Origin: Methylorubrum extorquens
GTDB lineage: Bacteria > Pseudomonadota > Alphaproteobacteria > Rhizobiales > Beijerinckiaceae
DNA: 13,274 nt
NCBI GenBank assembly: GCA_019695455.1
Contig: JAEUAC010000226.1
Coordinates: forward strand, 1 to 13,274
Direction: 5' to 3'
A program made the position numbers and the translations under genes. The notes beneath the pieces were generated by a model. That model was not told where the DNA came from, did no database searches, and saw nothing but the letters and a program-made list of their open reading frames with translations. Of this stretch, positions 6,371-12,674 are shown in pieces; position 1 is the stretch's first letter; the number at the start of each line of letters is the position of its first letter.

Positions 6371-6997
6371 ATGCGCGCCCCGTTCCTCCTCTGTGCCGCC
6401 GCGTTCGCGGGCCTCGCGGCCGCCCCGGCGCAGGCCGACAAGATCAAGAATCCGACGGCCGTCCTGAACGGCCTCGACAAGATCACGGGCCGGATCATCT
6501 CGTTCGAGGTGGCCGTCGACGAGACCGTGCAGTTCGGCGCCCTGCAGATCACGCCGCGCGTCTGCTATTCGCGGCCGGCGACCGAGAACCCGAAGACCGA
6601 CGCCTTCATGGAGGTCGACGAGGTCACGCTCGAGAACAAGTATCGCCGCATCTTCACCGGCTGGATGTTCGCCGCGAGCCCCGGCCTGCACGGCGTCGAG
6701 CACGCCGTCTACGACGTGTGGCTGACCGACTGCAAAGGCGGCACGCAGATCATCGCCGAGCCGCGCGAGGGCGAGGACGCGCCCGTGGTGGCCTCCGGCC
6801 GGGAGCGCGGCCGCCGCGGCGATTCTGTCCGCGAGGCGCAGCGCACCAACGCCTCCGGCCAGATCGACGTGGCCGAGCCGCGCGGCCGCGAGGTGCGGCC
6901 CCAGCAGGCGCCGAGCCGCCGCTTCTTCCCGACCAATCCGGGCGGATCGCCGCCGCCGGGCAGCGGCGCCTATGGCGGGTTCAACCCGGGTCGCTGA
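6371..6997 (+). CDS. DUF2155-domain secreted protein
   Basis: A 208-residue protein with a clear signal peptide: basic start, hydrophobic FLLCAAAFAGLAAA, and a likely cleavage after AQA at residue 22. It is therefore periplasmic. The DUF2155 core spans roughly 25-135 and includes NGLDKITGR, PRVCYSRP (C65), FTGWMFAASPGLHGVEH and VYDVWLTDC (C121). The two cysteines could form a disulphide in the periplasm. The remaining tail (135-208) is Arg/Gly/Pro-rich, looks disordered and ends in PPPGSGAYGGFNPGR. The family has no established function that I know of. It is commonly found next to the NDUFA12 gene in alphaproteobacteria. It starts 44 bp after the cupin stop and probably belongs to the same transcript. 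Confidence 0.88.
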   Translation: MRAPFLLCAAAFAGLAAAPAQADKIKNPTAVLNGLDKITGRIISFEVAVDETVQFGALQITPRVCYSRPATENPKTDAFMEVDEVTLENKYRRIFTGWMFAASPGLHGVEHAVYDVWLTDCKGGTQIIAEPREGEDAPVVASGRERGRRGDSVREAQRTNASGQIDVAEPRGREVRPQQAPSRRFFPTNPGGSPPPGSGAYGGFNPGR

Positions 6998-7194
6998 ACG
7001 GCTCCCATCGGGCCGAATCCGCCACTGTTCCGGATGACGCCGGTCACCATGTGACGCGACGGCCCGACGTTAAGTATTCGGGAACCGAATCATCTGTGAT
7101 TGTATTGGCCGTGACAGGTCGTCGCGCGGCATGGGCGCGCTCGGACCAGGTCGAGGATCTTGCGGGGGAGCGGATCTCCCGGAGGAGCGGCACG
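6998..7194 (+). promoter_or_regulatory. Intergenic region with AT-rich palindromic island, probable promoter/operator
   Basis: This is a 197-bp gene-free gap. Positions 7070-7110 are markedly AT-rich compared with everything around them. Three short inverted repeats occur in 59 bp: GTCAC-CAT-GTGAC (7043-7055), ATTCGG-GAA-CCGAAT (7076-7090) and AATCA-TCTG-TGATT (7088-7101). The last two overlap. I could not identify confident -35/-10 boxes. The location just ahead of the 104-residue gene suggests its promoter with one or more dimeric repressor or activator sites; that is inference. Confidence 0.45.
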
Positions 7195-7509
7195 ATGGCG
7201 ACGAGCGATCCCGCGTCCGGACAAGGACCGGTCCAGTCCAGGCTGACGATCCATGCGGGACCGCGCCCGCTTCCCGAACTCCTCGACCTCGCGGCGGCCG
7301 CGTCGCGGTCCGGCACGCGCCTCAGCTTCACGGGAACCGGGACCCGCCCGATCGAGGACCTCGTCCGGCTGGCGGTCGTCGGCGGCGAGACCGTGTCCTT
7401 CGGCGACGACGTCCGCTCCCGGATCCCGGACGACGGCGAGGAGGAGCCCGCCACGCCCCGATCGAGCGGCATGGTCCGCCGGCTGTTCTCGCGCCTGTCC
7501 GCCCTCTGA
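7195..7509 (+). CDS. Hypothetical protein, 104 residues
   Basis: I do not recognise a named family. The ATG at 7195 has a strong GGAGG (7181-7185) nine bases upstream. An in-frame GTG at 7111 would add 28 residues but lacks this support. No signal peptide or membrane segment is visible. A central part (about 25-75) looks like a compact alpha/beta unit: RPLPELLDLAAAASRSGTRL, then FTGTGTRPIEDLVRLAVVGG. It is followed by an acidic patch (DDGEEEP) and a basic C-terminus, MVRRLFSRLSAL. The codon pattern matches the neighbours, with GC-rich third positions, so it is probably a real gene. It stands alone between two intergenic gaps and is preceded by a palindrome-rich AT island. Confidence 0.7.
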   Translation: MATSDPASGQGPVQSRLTIHAGPRPLPELLDLAAAASRSGTRLSFTGTGTRPIEDLVRLAVVGGETVSFGDDVRSRIPDDGEEEPATPRSSGMVRRLFSRLSAL

Positions 7510-7569
7510 CGCGCGCCCCGCGCGACCGGGCCGCCTGGGCCGCCCCCGGGCTCGCGGGTCACGGACCCG
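7510..7569 (+). terminator. GC-rich hairpins after the hypothetical gene
   Basis: Right after the TGA, CGCGC (7510-7514) pairs with GCGCG (7520-7524) over a 5-nt loop. A second hairpin is CGGGT (7555-7559) and ACCCG (7565-7569) around CACGG. Neither is followed by a T-run, so intrinsic termination is uncertain. The 118-bp gap to the HIT gene otherwise shows nothing I can name. Confidence 0.3.
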
Positions 7570-7627
7570 TGCCGCGCCCCGAAAAGGCATCGCGTCCGGG
7601 GCGGGAAGCGGGTATGCGCGACGGCGA

Positions 7628-8044
7628 ATGGATTTCACGCTCGATCCCCGGCTCGAGGCCGACACGCTGCCGGTCGGCGACCTGCCGCTCTCGCGCGTGC
7701 TCCTGATGAACGCGGCCCGATTCCCCTGGCTGGTCCTCGTCCCGCGCCGGGCGGCCGCGACCGGTCTCGGGGACCTGTCGCGCGAGGAGGCCGCGACCCT
7801 CATGGGCGAACTCCGCATCGCCGCGCAGGTCCTCCGCGAGCTCGCCAGGCCCGACCGGATCGACGTCGCGTGCCTCGCCGCCGACGACACCATGCTGCAC
7901 TGGCACGTGGTCGGGCGCTTCGTGTCCGATCCGGCCTGGCCGGGCCCGATCGCGGGATCCAGCCCGGGCACGCCCTACCCACCCCACGCGGCGGCGGCGC
8001 TGATCGACCGCGCCGCCGCCCTTTTCGCCGAGGCTCGCGAATGA
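7628..8044 (+). CDS. HIT-family protein (predicted dinucleotide hydrolase)
   Basis: A 138-residue protein of the histidine-triad superfamily, related to a short alphaproteobacterial branch annotated as diadenosine tetraphosphate hydrolases. The core motif is LHWHVVGRF (90-98), with H91 and H93 matching the nucleophilic second and the third histidine of HxHxHxx. The first triad position is M89, where relatives often have Q. The adjacent DPAWPGP (101-107) is a hallmark of this branch, as is the N-terminal MNAARFPWLVLVPRR (27-41). The expected role is cytoplasmic cleavage of nucleoside phosphate linkages, such as Ap4A or adenylylated products. The TGA overlaps the nudC ATG by four bases, so the two nucleotide-cleaving enzymes are coupled. 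Confidence 0.88.
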   Translation: MDFTLDPRLEADTLPVGDLPLSRVLLMNAARFPWLVLVPRRAAATGLGDLSREEAATLMGELRIAAQVLRELARPDRIDVACLAADDTMLHWHVVGRFVSDPAWPGPIAGSSPGTPYPPHAAAALIDRAAALFAEARE

Positions 8045-8979
8045 CGGATTGGCAGGTCGGCACCGTGCCGACGGCGCTCGGATTCATCGACAATCGGCTG
8101 CTTCGCGCCGGCATCGAGACGGACCCGGACGGGGCGGCCCGTGAGGCCGAGGGCGGCCTGGTCGTCGTCATCGCGGGCGAGCAGGCGATCCTCGCCCGGC
8201 GCGGCGAGGGCGCGACGGCCTTCCTGCCCAGCCCGCCCGCGGCCCTCGGGCCCGTCCTCGACCGGCTGATCCTCGGGCGGCTCGACGGGCGGCCCATCAT
8301 GGCCCAGCTCCACGCGGCCGAGGGCGCGGCGGCGCTCGCGGACGACCCGGAGCACGTCGCGCTCGATCTCCGGTCCGTCGCCGTGCAGGGCGCCGTGCCG
8401 GCCGACGAGATGGGCGCGCTCGCCCAGGCGAAGGCCTTCTTCTTCTGGCACGGCCGGCACCGCTTCTGCGGCGTGTGCGGCTCGCCGACCGTCTCGCGCT
8501 GCGCCGGCATCCGGCGCGATTGCACGGGCTGCGGCGCGCAGCATTTCCCGCGCACCGATCCCGTGACCATCATGCTGGTGGTCCGCGGCGACCATTGCCT
8601 GCTCGGGCGCCAGGCCCGCTTCGTGCCGAACTCCTATTCCTGCCTCGCGGGCTTCGTGTCGCCCGGCGAGACGATCGAGGCCGCCGTGCGCCGGGAGACG
8701 CTGGAGGAATCCGGCATCGAGGTCGGCCGCGTGACCTACCTCGCCTCGCAGCCCTGGCCCTTCCCGGCGAGCCTCATGATCGGCTGCCTGGGCGAGGCCC
8801 TGACGGACGCGATCGTGCTCGACCGCGAGGAGCTCGAGGACGCCCGCTGGTTCTCGCGCGACGAGGTCGCCGCCATGCTGGAGCGCCGCCACCCGGACGG
8901 CCTGATCACGCCCCCGCCCATGGCGATCGCCAACCACCTGATGCGACTCTGGACGACCGGAGAGGCCCGCTTCGCATGA
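8041..8979 (+). CDS. nudC: NAD(+) diphosphatase / NAD-capped RNA hydrolase NudC
   Basis: A 312-residue Nudix enzyme that cleaves NAD(H) to NMN and AMP and, in characterised members, removes NAD caps from RNA. Domains run in the usual order: a variable N-terminal domain (1-135), a zinc ribbon with C143, C146, C161 and C164, then the Nudix fold. The Nudix box at 204-226 fits GX5EX7REUXEEXGU (G204, E210, R218, E219, E222, E223, G225), with threonine at the first hydrophobic position. The NudC-specific signature SQPWPFPAS lies at 236-244, which separates it from other Nudix hydrolases. Translation is coupled by ATGA overlaps to the HIT gene before it and the oxidoreductase gene after it. Confidence 0.95.
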   Translation: MTDWQVGTVPTALGFIDNRLLRAGIETDPDGAAREAEGGLVVVIAGEQAILARRGEGATAFLPSPPAALGPVLDRLILGRLDGRPIMAQLHAAEGAAALADDPEHVALDLRSVAVQGAVPADEMGALAQAKAFFFWHGRHRFCGVCGSPTVSRCAGIRRDCTGCGAQHFPRTDPVTIMLVVRGDHCLLGRQARFVPNSYSCLAGFVSPGETIEAAVRRETLEESGIEVGRVTYLASQPWPFPASLMIGCLGEALTDAIVLDREELEDARWFSRDEVAAMLERRHPDGLITPPPMAIANHLMRLWTTGEARFA

Positions 8980-9962
8980 CGGCCACCGCGACGACGCCGC
9001 CCGTCCGCCTCGGCATCGTGGGCGCCGGCATCATGGGCGAGCGCATGCTCGGCGCCATCCTCGACGGCGAGCCGGGCGGCCCCGCGCTGCCGGCCGGCAT
9101 CTGGGATCCCTCGGCCGACGCGCTCGACCGGATCGCGGCGCGCTTCCCCGACGTGCCGCGGCTCGCCGACCGCGACGCCGTCGTCGCCGCCTGCGACTGC
9201 CTCTACGTCGCCTCGCCGCCCGCCTCCCATCTCGGCCATGCCCGGGCGGCGCTCGCGGCGGGCCGGACCGTGTTCTGCGAGAAGCCGCTCGCCGTGGACG
9301 GTCCCGACGCGCGGGCCTTCGTGCGGGAGGCGGGCGGCCGCGGCGCCGTGAACTTCCCGTTCGCGTCCTCGCTCGGCGTCGAGACGCTGCGCGGCTGGAT
9401 CGAGGCCGGCGCCATCGGCCGGCCGGTCTCGCTCGCGATCGCGGTCGCCTTCGCCACGTGGCCCCGCGGCTGGCAGGCCGACGCGGCGCGCTGGCTCGAC
9501 GCGCCCGAACAGGGCGGCTTCACGCGCGAGGTCGTGTCGCATTTCCTGTTCCTCGCCGGCCGGGTCCTCGGGCCCCTGGCGGACCTGGATGGCCGGGCGA
9601 CCTTCCCCGAGGCCGGCCGGAGCGAGCGCGCGCTCGCTGCGACGCTCACGGCCGGCGGCGTTCCCGTGACGCTCGCGGGCGGCGTCGGCACGACGGACCG
9701 GGATGATGCGAACAGCTGGACGCTGGAGGGCGAGACCGGTGCGGTGCGGCTGCGGGACTGGGCCATCGCCGAGCGACGCCGGCCCGACGGCACCTGGGAG
9801 ACCGCCCCGGACGCGATCCCGAACGAGCGCGCCCGGCCGATCGCGCTCCGGCGCCAGCTCGCCGGCGTCGCCCGGCTGACGCGCGGAGAACCCCACCACC
9901 TCGCGACGCTGGAGGAGGCGCTCGCCGTCCAGGAGGTCGTGGAGGCCCTGCTGGCCGGCTGA
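8976..9962 (+). CDS. Gfo/Idh/MocA-family oxidoreductase
   Basis: A 328-residue NAD(P)-dependent dehydrogenase. The N-terminal Rossmann fold begins GIVGAGIMGE, with G16, G18 and G21 of GxGxxG. The family's CEKPL motif is at 101-105, with K103 as the likely catalytic lysine. The C-terminal domain carries GGFTREVVSHFLF (180-192), whose H189 matches the conserved active-site histidine region. The family acts on sugars, inositols, biliverdin and other substrates; none can be assigned. The start ATG overlaps the nudC stop (ATGA), which places it as the third gene of a HIT-nudC operon. It ends 22 bp before the convergent hydrolase gene. Confidence 0.9.
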   Translation: MTATATTPPVRLGIVGAGIMGERMLGAILDGEPGGPALPAGIWDPSADALDRIAARFPDVPRLADRDAVVAACDCLYVASPPASHLGHARAALAAGRTVFCEKPLAVDGPDARAFVREAGGRGAVNFPFASSLGVETLRGWIEAGAIGRPVSLAIAVAFATWPRGWQADAARWLDAPEQGGFTREVVSHFLFLAGRVLGPLADLDGRATFPEAGRSERALAATLTAGGVPVTLAGGVGTTDRDDANSWTLEGETGAVRLRDWAIAERRRPDGTWETAPDAIPNERARPIALRRQLAGVARLTRGEPHHLATLEEALAVQEVVEALLAG

Positions 9963-9967
9963 GGCGC

Positions 9968-9984
9968 CGGGCGGCCTCGGCCCG
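9968..9984. terminator. Possible bidirectional terminator hairpin
   Basis: CGGGC (9968-9972) pairs with GCCCG (9980-9984) around a 7-nt loop in the 22-bp gap between two convergent genes. An alternative GGCC-TC-GGCC pairing lies inside it. There is no T-tract on either strand, so the call rests mainly on position. Confidence 0.3.
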
Positions 9985-10830
9985 TCAGGCCAGGAAGGCC
10001 AGGAGCTCGGCCGCGACCGCGTCGGGCTCCTCGTGGTGCAGCCAGTGGCTCGCGCCGTCGAACCACCGGAGCCGGACGTCGTCGGCGAGCGCTGCGCCGT
10101 GCTCGGCGAAGGCGGGCAGGAGCGCCGTGTCGCGGCGCCCCCACAGGACGAGCGTCGGAACCCGCACGCGGCCGGCCGGGCGGGGCGGATGGCGGACCAG
10201 CGCCCGGTACCAGGCCAGCATGCCCCGGAGCGCGCCCGGCTCGGCCCAGGCCGCCCGGTAGCCTTCGAGGTCCGCGGGCCCGAAGGTGCCCGGACGGCTC
10301 GTTCCCACCAGGGCGTGCGCGAGTGCCGCGAAGCCGTTCGCCGCGAGCAGCCGCTCCGGCAGGGCCGGCAGCTGGAAGGCGGCGACGTACCAGCTCCGCA
10401 GCCACTGGCCCGGATGGCGCCGCGGCACGGACCAGCGCGTGTCGGGATGGGGCGCGTTCAGGATCGCGAGCCGCGCGACGCGCTCCGGATGCCGGGCCGC
10501 GAGCCACCAGGCGACGATGCCGCCCCAATCGTGCCCGACGAGCCGCACCCGCGCGGCGCCGTAGGCATCCGCCACCGCCACGACGTCGGCCGTTAGGCGC
10601 GAGACCCGGTAGGGCGCGATGCCGTCGGGCTTGCCGCTCCGGCCGTAGCCGCGCCCGTCGGGCGCCACGACCCGGAACCCGGCCTCGGCCAGCGGCACCA
10701 TGTGACGGCGCCAGGCGCCCGCATGTTCGGGAAAGCCGTGCAGGAGGACGACCAGGGGGCCGTCGTCCGGCCCGGCCTCGAGGCAGTGGAGCGGAACGCC
10801 GTCCGCCAGGACGACCCGCTCCCGGATCAC
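9985..10830 (-). CDS. Alpha/beta hydrolase, epoxide hydrolase-like
   Basis: A 281-residue alpha/beta-hydrolase fold protein. The oxyanion motif HGFPE is at 31-35. The nucleophile elbow is GHDWGG, with D101 as nucleophile, which is typical of soluble epoxide hydrolases and haloalkane or haloacetate dehalogenases rather than serine esterases. The likely acid is D234 (LWGRRDT) and the base H262 (GASHWLHHEEP). A cap domain lies about 135-215 and contains tyrosines that could polarise an epoxide. The GTG start at 10830 overlaps the pheA stop (GTGA), so it is the third gene of kdsB-pheA-hydrolase. No signal peptide is seen, so it is cytoplasmic. The substrate is unknown, and the link to phenylalanine synthesis may be only positional. 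Confidence 0.9.
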   Translation of the reverse strand: MIRERVVLADGVPLHCLEAGPDDGPLVVLLHGFPEHAGAWRRHMVPLAEAGFRVVAPDGRGYGRSGKPDGIAPYRVSRLTADVVAVADAYGAARVRLVGHDWGGIVAWWLAARHPERVARLAILNAPHPDTRWSVPRRHPGQWLRSWYVAAFQLPALPERLLAANGFAALAHALVGTSRPGTFGPADLEGYRAAWAEPGALRGMLAWYRALVRHPPRPAGRVRVPTLVLWGRRDTALLPAFAEHGAALADDVRLRWFDGASHWLHHEEPDAVAAELLAFLA

Positions 10831-11672
10831 AGGGCGAAGCTCTGCCGGAACGGGTGGGCCGGGTAGGTGCCGAGCACGCGCAGCTCGCGGGAGAAGAAGG
10901 CGAGCTCCTCGAGCGCCCGGGCGAGGCCCGGCTCGTCGGGGTGGCCGTCCACCTCGGCGTAGAACTGCGTCGCCGTGAACTGGCCCTCGACCATGTAGGA
11001 TTCGAGCTTCGTCATGTTGACGCCGTTCGTCGCGAAGCCGCCGAGCGCCTTGTAGAGCGCCGCCGGGATGTTCCTCACCCGGAAGATGAAGGACGTGACG
11101 GCCGGCCCCGCCTCGGCCGAGGCCGGCCGGGGCTCGCGCGACAGGACGATGAAGCGGGTCGTGTTCGTCGATTCGTCCTCGACGTCCTCGGCCAGGATGT
11201 CGAGCCCGTAGATCGGGGCGGCCATGCGGGGCGCGAGCGAGGCGCGCGAGCGGTCCCCCCATTCGGCGACCTCGCGGGCCGAGCCCGCGGTGTCGCCGGC
11301 CACCACGGCCTTGACGCCCAGGCGCCGGATGATCTTGCGGCACTGGCCGAGCGCGTGGACGTGGCTGTGGACGCTGCGGATCTCCTCGATCCGCACGCCC
11401 GGCAGCGCCATCAGCTGAAAGTGGATCGGCAGGAAGTGCTCGCCGATGATGTGCAGGCCCGACGACGGCAGGAGGTGGTGGATGTCCGCCACCCGGCCCG
11501 CGATCGAGTTCTCGATCGGGATCATGGCGAGCGCGGCGCGGCCCTCGCTGACCGCCGCGAAGGCGTCCTCGAAGGTCGGGCACGGAAGGGGCTCGTGGTC
11601 CGGCACGGCCTGGTCGCAGGCCGTGTGGGAGTTCGCGCCCATCTCGCCCTGGAACGCGATCGGGGGCCTCAT
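10827..11672 (-). CDS. pheA: Prephenate dehydratase (monofunctional PheA)
   Basis: A 281-residue cytoplasmic enzyme that converts prephenate to phenylpyruvate in phenylalanine synthesis. The catalytic prephenate dehydratase domain spans about 1-180, with IAFQGEMGANS (5-15), the IPIENSIAGRV segment (51-61) and the conserved TRF at 172-174 in NTTRFIVLSRE. The C-terminal ACT domain (about 191-275) includes RNIPAALYKAL and MTKLESYMVEGQF, variants of the GALxxxL and ESRP motifs that bind phenylalanine, so feedback inhibition is likely. There is no chorismate mutase domain. The ATG at 11672 lies four bases after the kdsB stop, and an AAGGA (minus strand, 11684-11680) lies inside the kdsB end. The stop overlaps the hydrolase start. 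Confidence 0.95.
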   Translation of the reverse strand: MRPPIAFQGEMGANSHTACDQAVPDHEPLPCPTFEDAFAAVSEGRAALAMIPIENSIAGRVADIHHLLPSSGLHIIGEHFLPIHFQLMALPGVRIEEIRSVHSHVHALGQCRKIIRRLGVKAVVAGDTAGSAREVAEWGDRSRASLAPRMAAPIYGLDILAEDVEDESTNTTRFIVLSREPRPASAEAGPAVTSFIFRVRNIPAALYKALGGFATNGVNMTKLESYMVEGQFTATQFYAEVDGHPDEPGLARALEELAFFSRELRVLGTYPAHPFRQSFAL

Positions 11673-11676
11673 GGCG

Positions 11677-12408
11677 TCATCCTTCGAGGAAGCGGCGCGC
11701 GCGGGCGAGCTGCGCCGGGTTGTCGACGCCGAAGGGCTCGTCGTCGACCAGCATCACGTCGATCCGCATGCCGGCCTCGAGCGCCCGCAGCTGCTCCAGC
11801 CGCTCCCGGATCTCGAGCGGCGACGGCGGCAGGGCGACGAAGCGCGCGAGCGCGGCCCGCCGATAGGCGTAGAGCCCGACATGGTGGAGGAGCGGCCCGG
11901 CCCCGCTCGGCGCGGAGGCGCGCGTGAAGTAGAGCGCGCGCAGCCGGCCGGGCGCGATCTCGCTCCCGACGGCCTTCACGACGTCCGGATCGGTCCGCTC
12001 CGCCTCGACCGAGATCGCGTAGGCGACCGTCCCGATATCGACCGCCGGATCGGCGAGCGGCGCGGCCGCGGCCGCGATGGTCGCCGGCCGGACGGTCGGG
12101 AAGTCGCCCTGCACGTTCACGATCACGTCGTGGCGGCCCGCCGGATCGATCAGGCCGGCCGCCTCCGCGATCCGGTCGGAACCGGACGAATGGTCGACGC
12201 GCGTCAGCACGGCCCGGCCGCCCACGGCCTCGACGGCGGCCACGATCTCGGGCGAATCCGCCGCGACCGCGACGGGGCCGATCCCGGCCTCCACGGCCCG
12301 CCGCCAGACATGGACGATCATGGGCTCGCCCCCGATGAGGGCGAGCGGCTTGCCGGGCAGCCGGGTCGCCTGCATGCGAGCCGGGATCAGGACGAGCGGT
12401 TCGGACAC
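11677..12408 (-). CDS. kdsB: 3-deoxy-manno-octulosonate cytidylyltransferase (KdsB)
   Basis: A 243-residue CMP-Kdo synthetase that activates Kdo with CTP for lipopolysaccharide inner-core assembly, marking a Gram-negative host. Motifs are IPARMQATRLPGKPL (8-22) for CTP binding, NVQGDFP (98-104) with metal-binding D102, HHVGLYAYRR (175-184), PLEIRERLEQLRALE (197-211) and the terminal GVDNP (227-231) with D229. The usual glutamate after QGD is phenylalanine here; related alphaproteobacteria vary at this place. The start is a GTG at 12408-12406. It heads the operon with pheA four bases downstream and faces a divergent cytochrome c gene, an arrangement common in this order. Confidence 0.95.
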   Translation of the reverse strand: MSEPLVLIPARMQATRLPGKPLALIGGEPMIVHVWRRAVEAGIGPVAVAADSPEIVAAVEAVGGRAVLTRVDHSSGSDRIAEAAGLIDPAGRHDVIVNVQGDFPTVRPATIAAAAAPLADPAVDIGTVAYAISVEAERTDPDVVKAVGSEIAPGRLRALYFTRASAPSGAGPLLHHVGLYAYRRAALARFVALPPSPLEIRERLEQLRALEAGMRIDVMLVDDEPFGVDNPAQLARARRFLEG

Positions 12409-12674
12409 GGGCGGGACGCGGCGACGGGAGGGCCGGGCGCCTTACCAGCCACCCGGGGGCTTGTCATCCGGGCGCCATGCCGGGCGCGGGCGCCCCATGC
12501 CGGGCGCGAGAGGCGCCGTCCGGAGTGGCATCGCGTCGCTTCCGGGCGGCCCTCGCGGGCGCGGGCGGGCTCGCCCGCGTCACCCGGGGCGTTGTCAAGG
12601 CGGCGGGAATGCGGCAAGCAGCGCCGATGCGCGGCAGCCGGAGGGACCGGCGGAACGCGAACAGGGACACGAGC
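12409..12674. promoter_or_regulatory. Divergent promoter region between kdsB and the cytochrome c gene
   Basis: A 266-bp gene-free region that must carry the starts of both transcripts. Two direct copies of CCATGCCGGGCGCG (12475-12488 and 12495-12508) are spaced by exactly 20 bp. A 17-bp near-repeat CACCCGGGG-(GC/CG)-TTGTCA occurs at 12450-12466 and 12581-12597; its TTGTCA resembles a -35 box, but no good -10 follows. A strong hairpin, CGCGGGCG/CGCCCGCG, sits at 12560-12579 with a 4-nt loop. The promoter assignment is inference. Confidence 0.4.

Noticed and set aside
7043..7055. GTCACCATGTGAC as a CRP/FNR-family site.
   Set aside because: Spacing and half-sites do not fit TGTGA-N6-TCACA or TTGAT-N4-ATCAA; kept only as a generic palindrome.
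7081..7106. GGAAC at 7081-7085 as the -35 of an EcfG general-stress promoter.
   Set aside because: No matching CGTT -10 element occurs 16-18 bases downstream, and the GGAAC is part of the ATTCGG-GAA-CCGAAT palindrome.
12088..12120. Glutamate replaced by phenylalanine in the KdsB NVQGDxP motif as a sign of lost activity.
   Set aside because: The metal-binding aspartate D102 is present, and this position varies in alphaproteobacterial KdsB proteins as I recall them.
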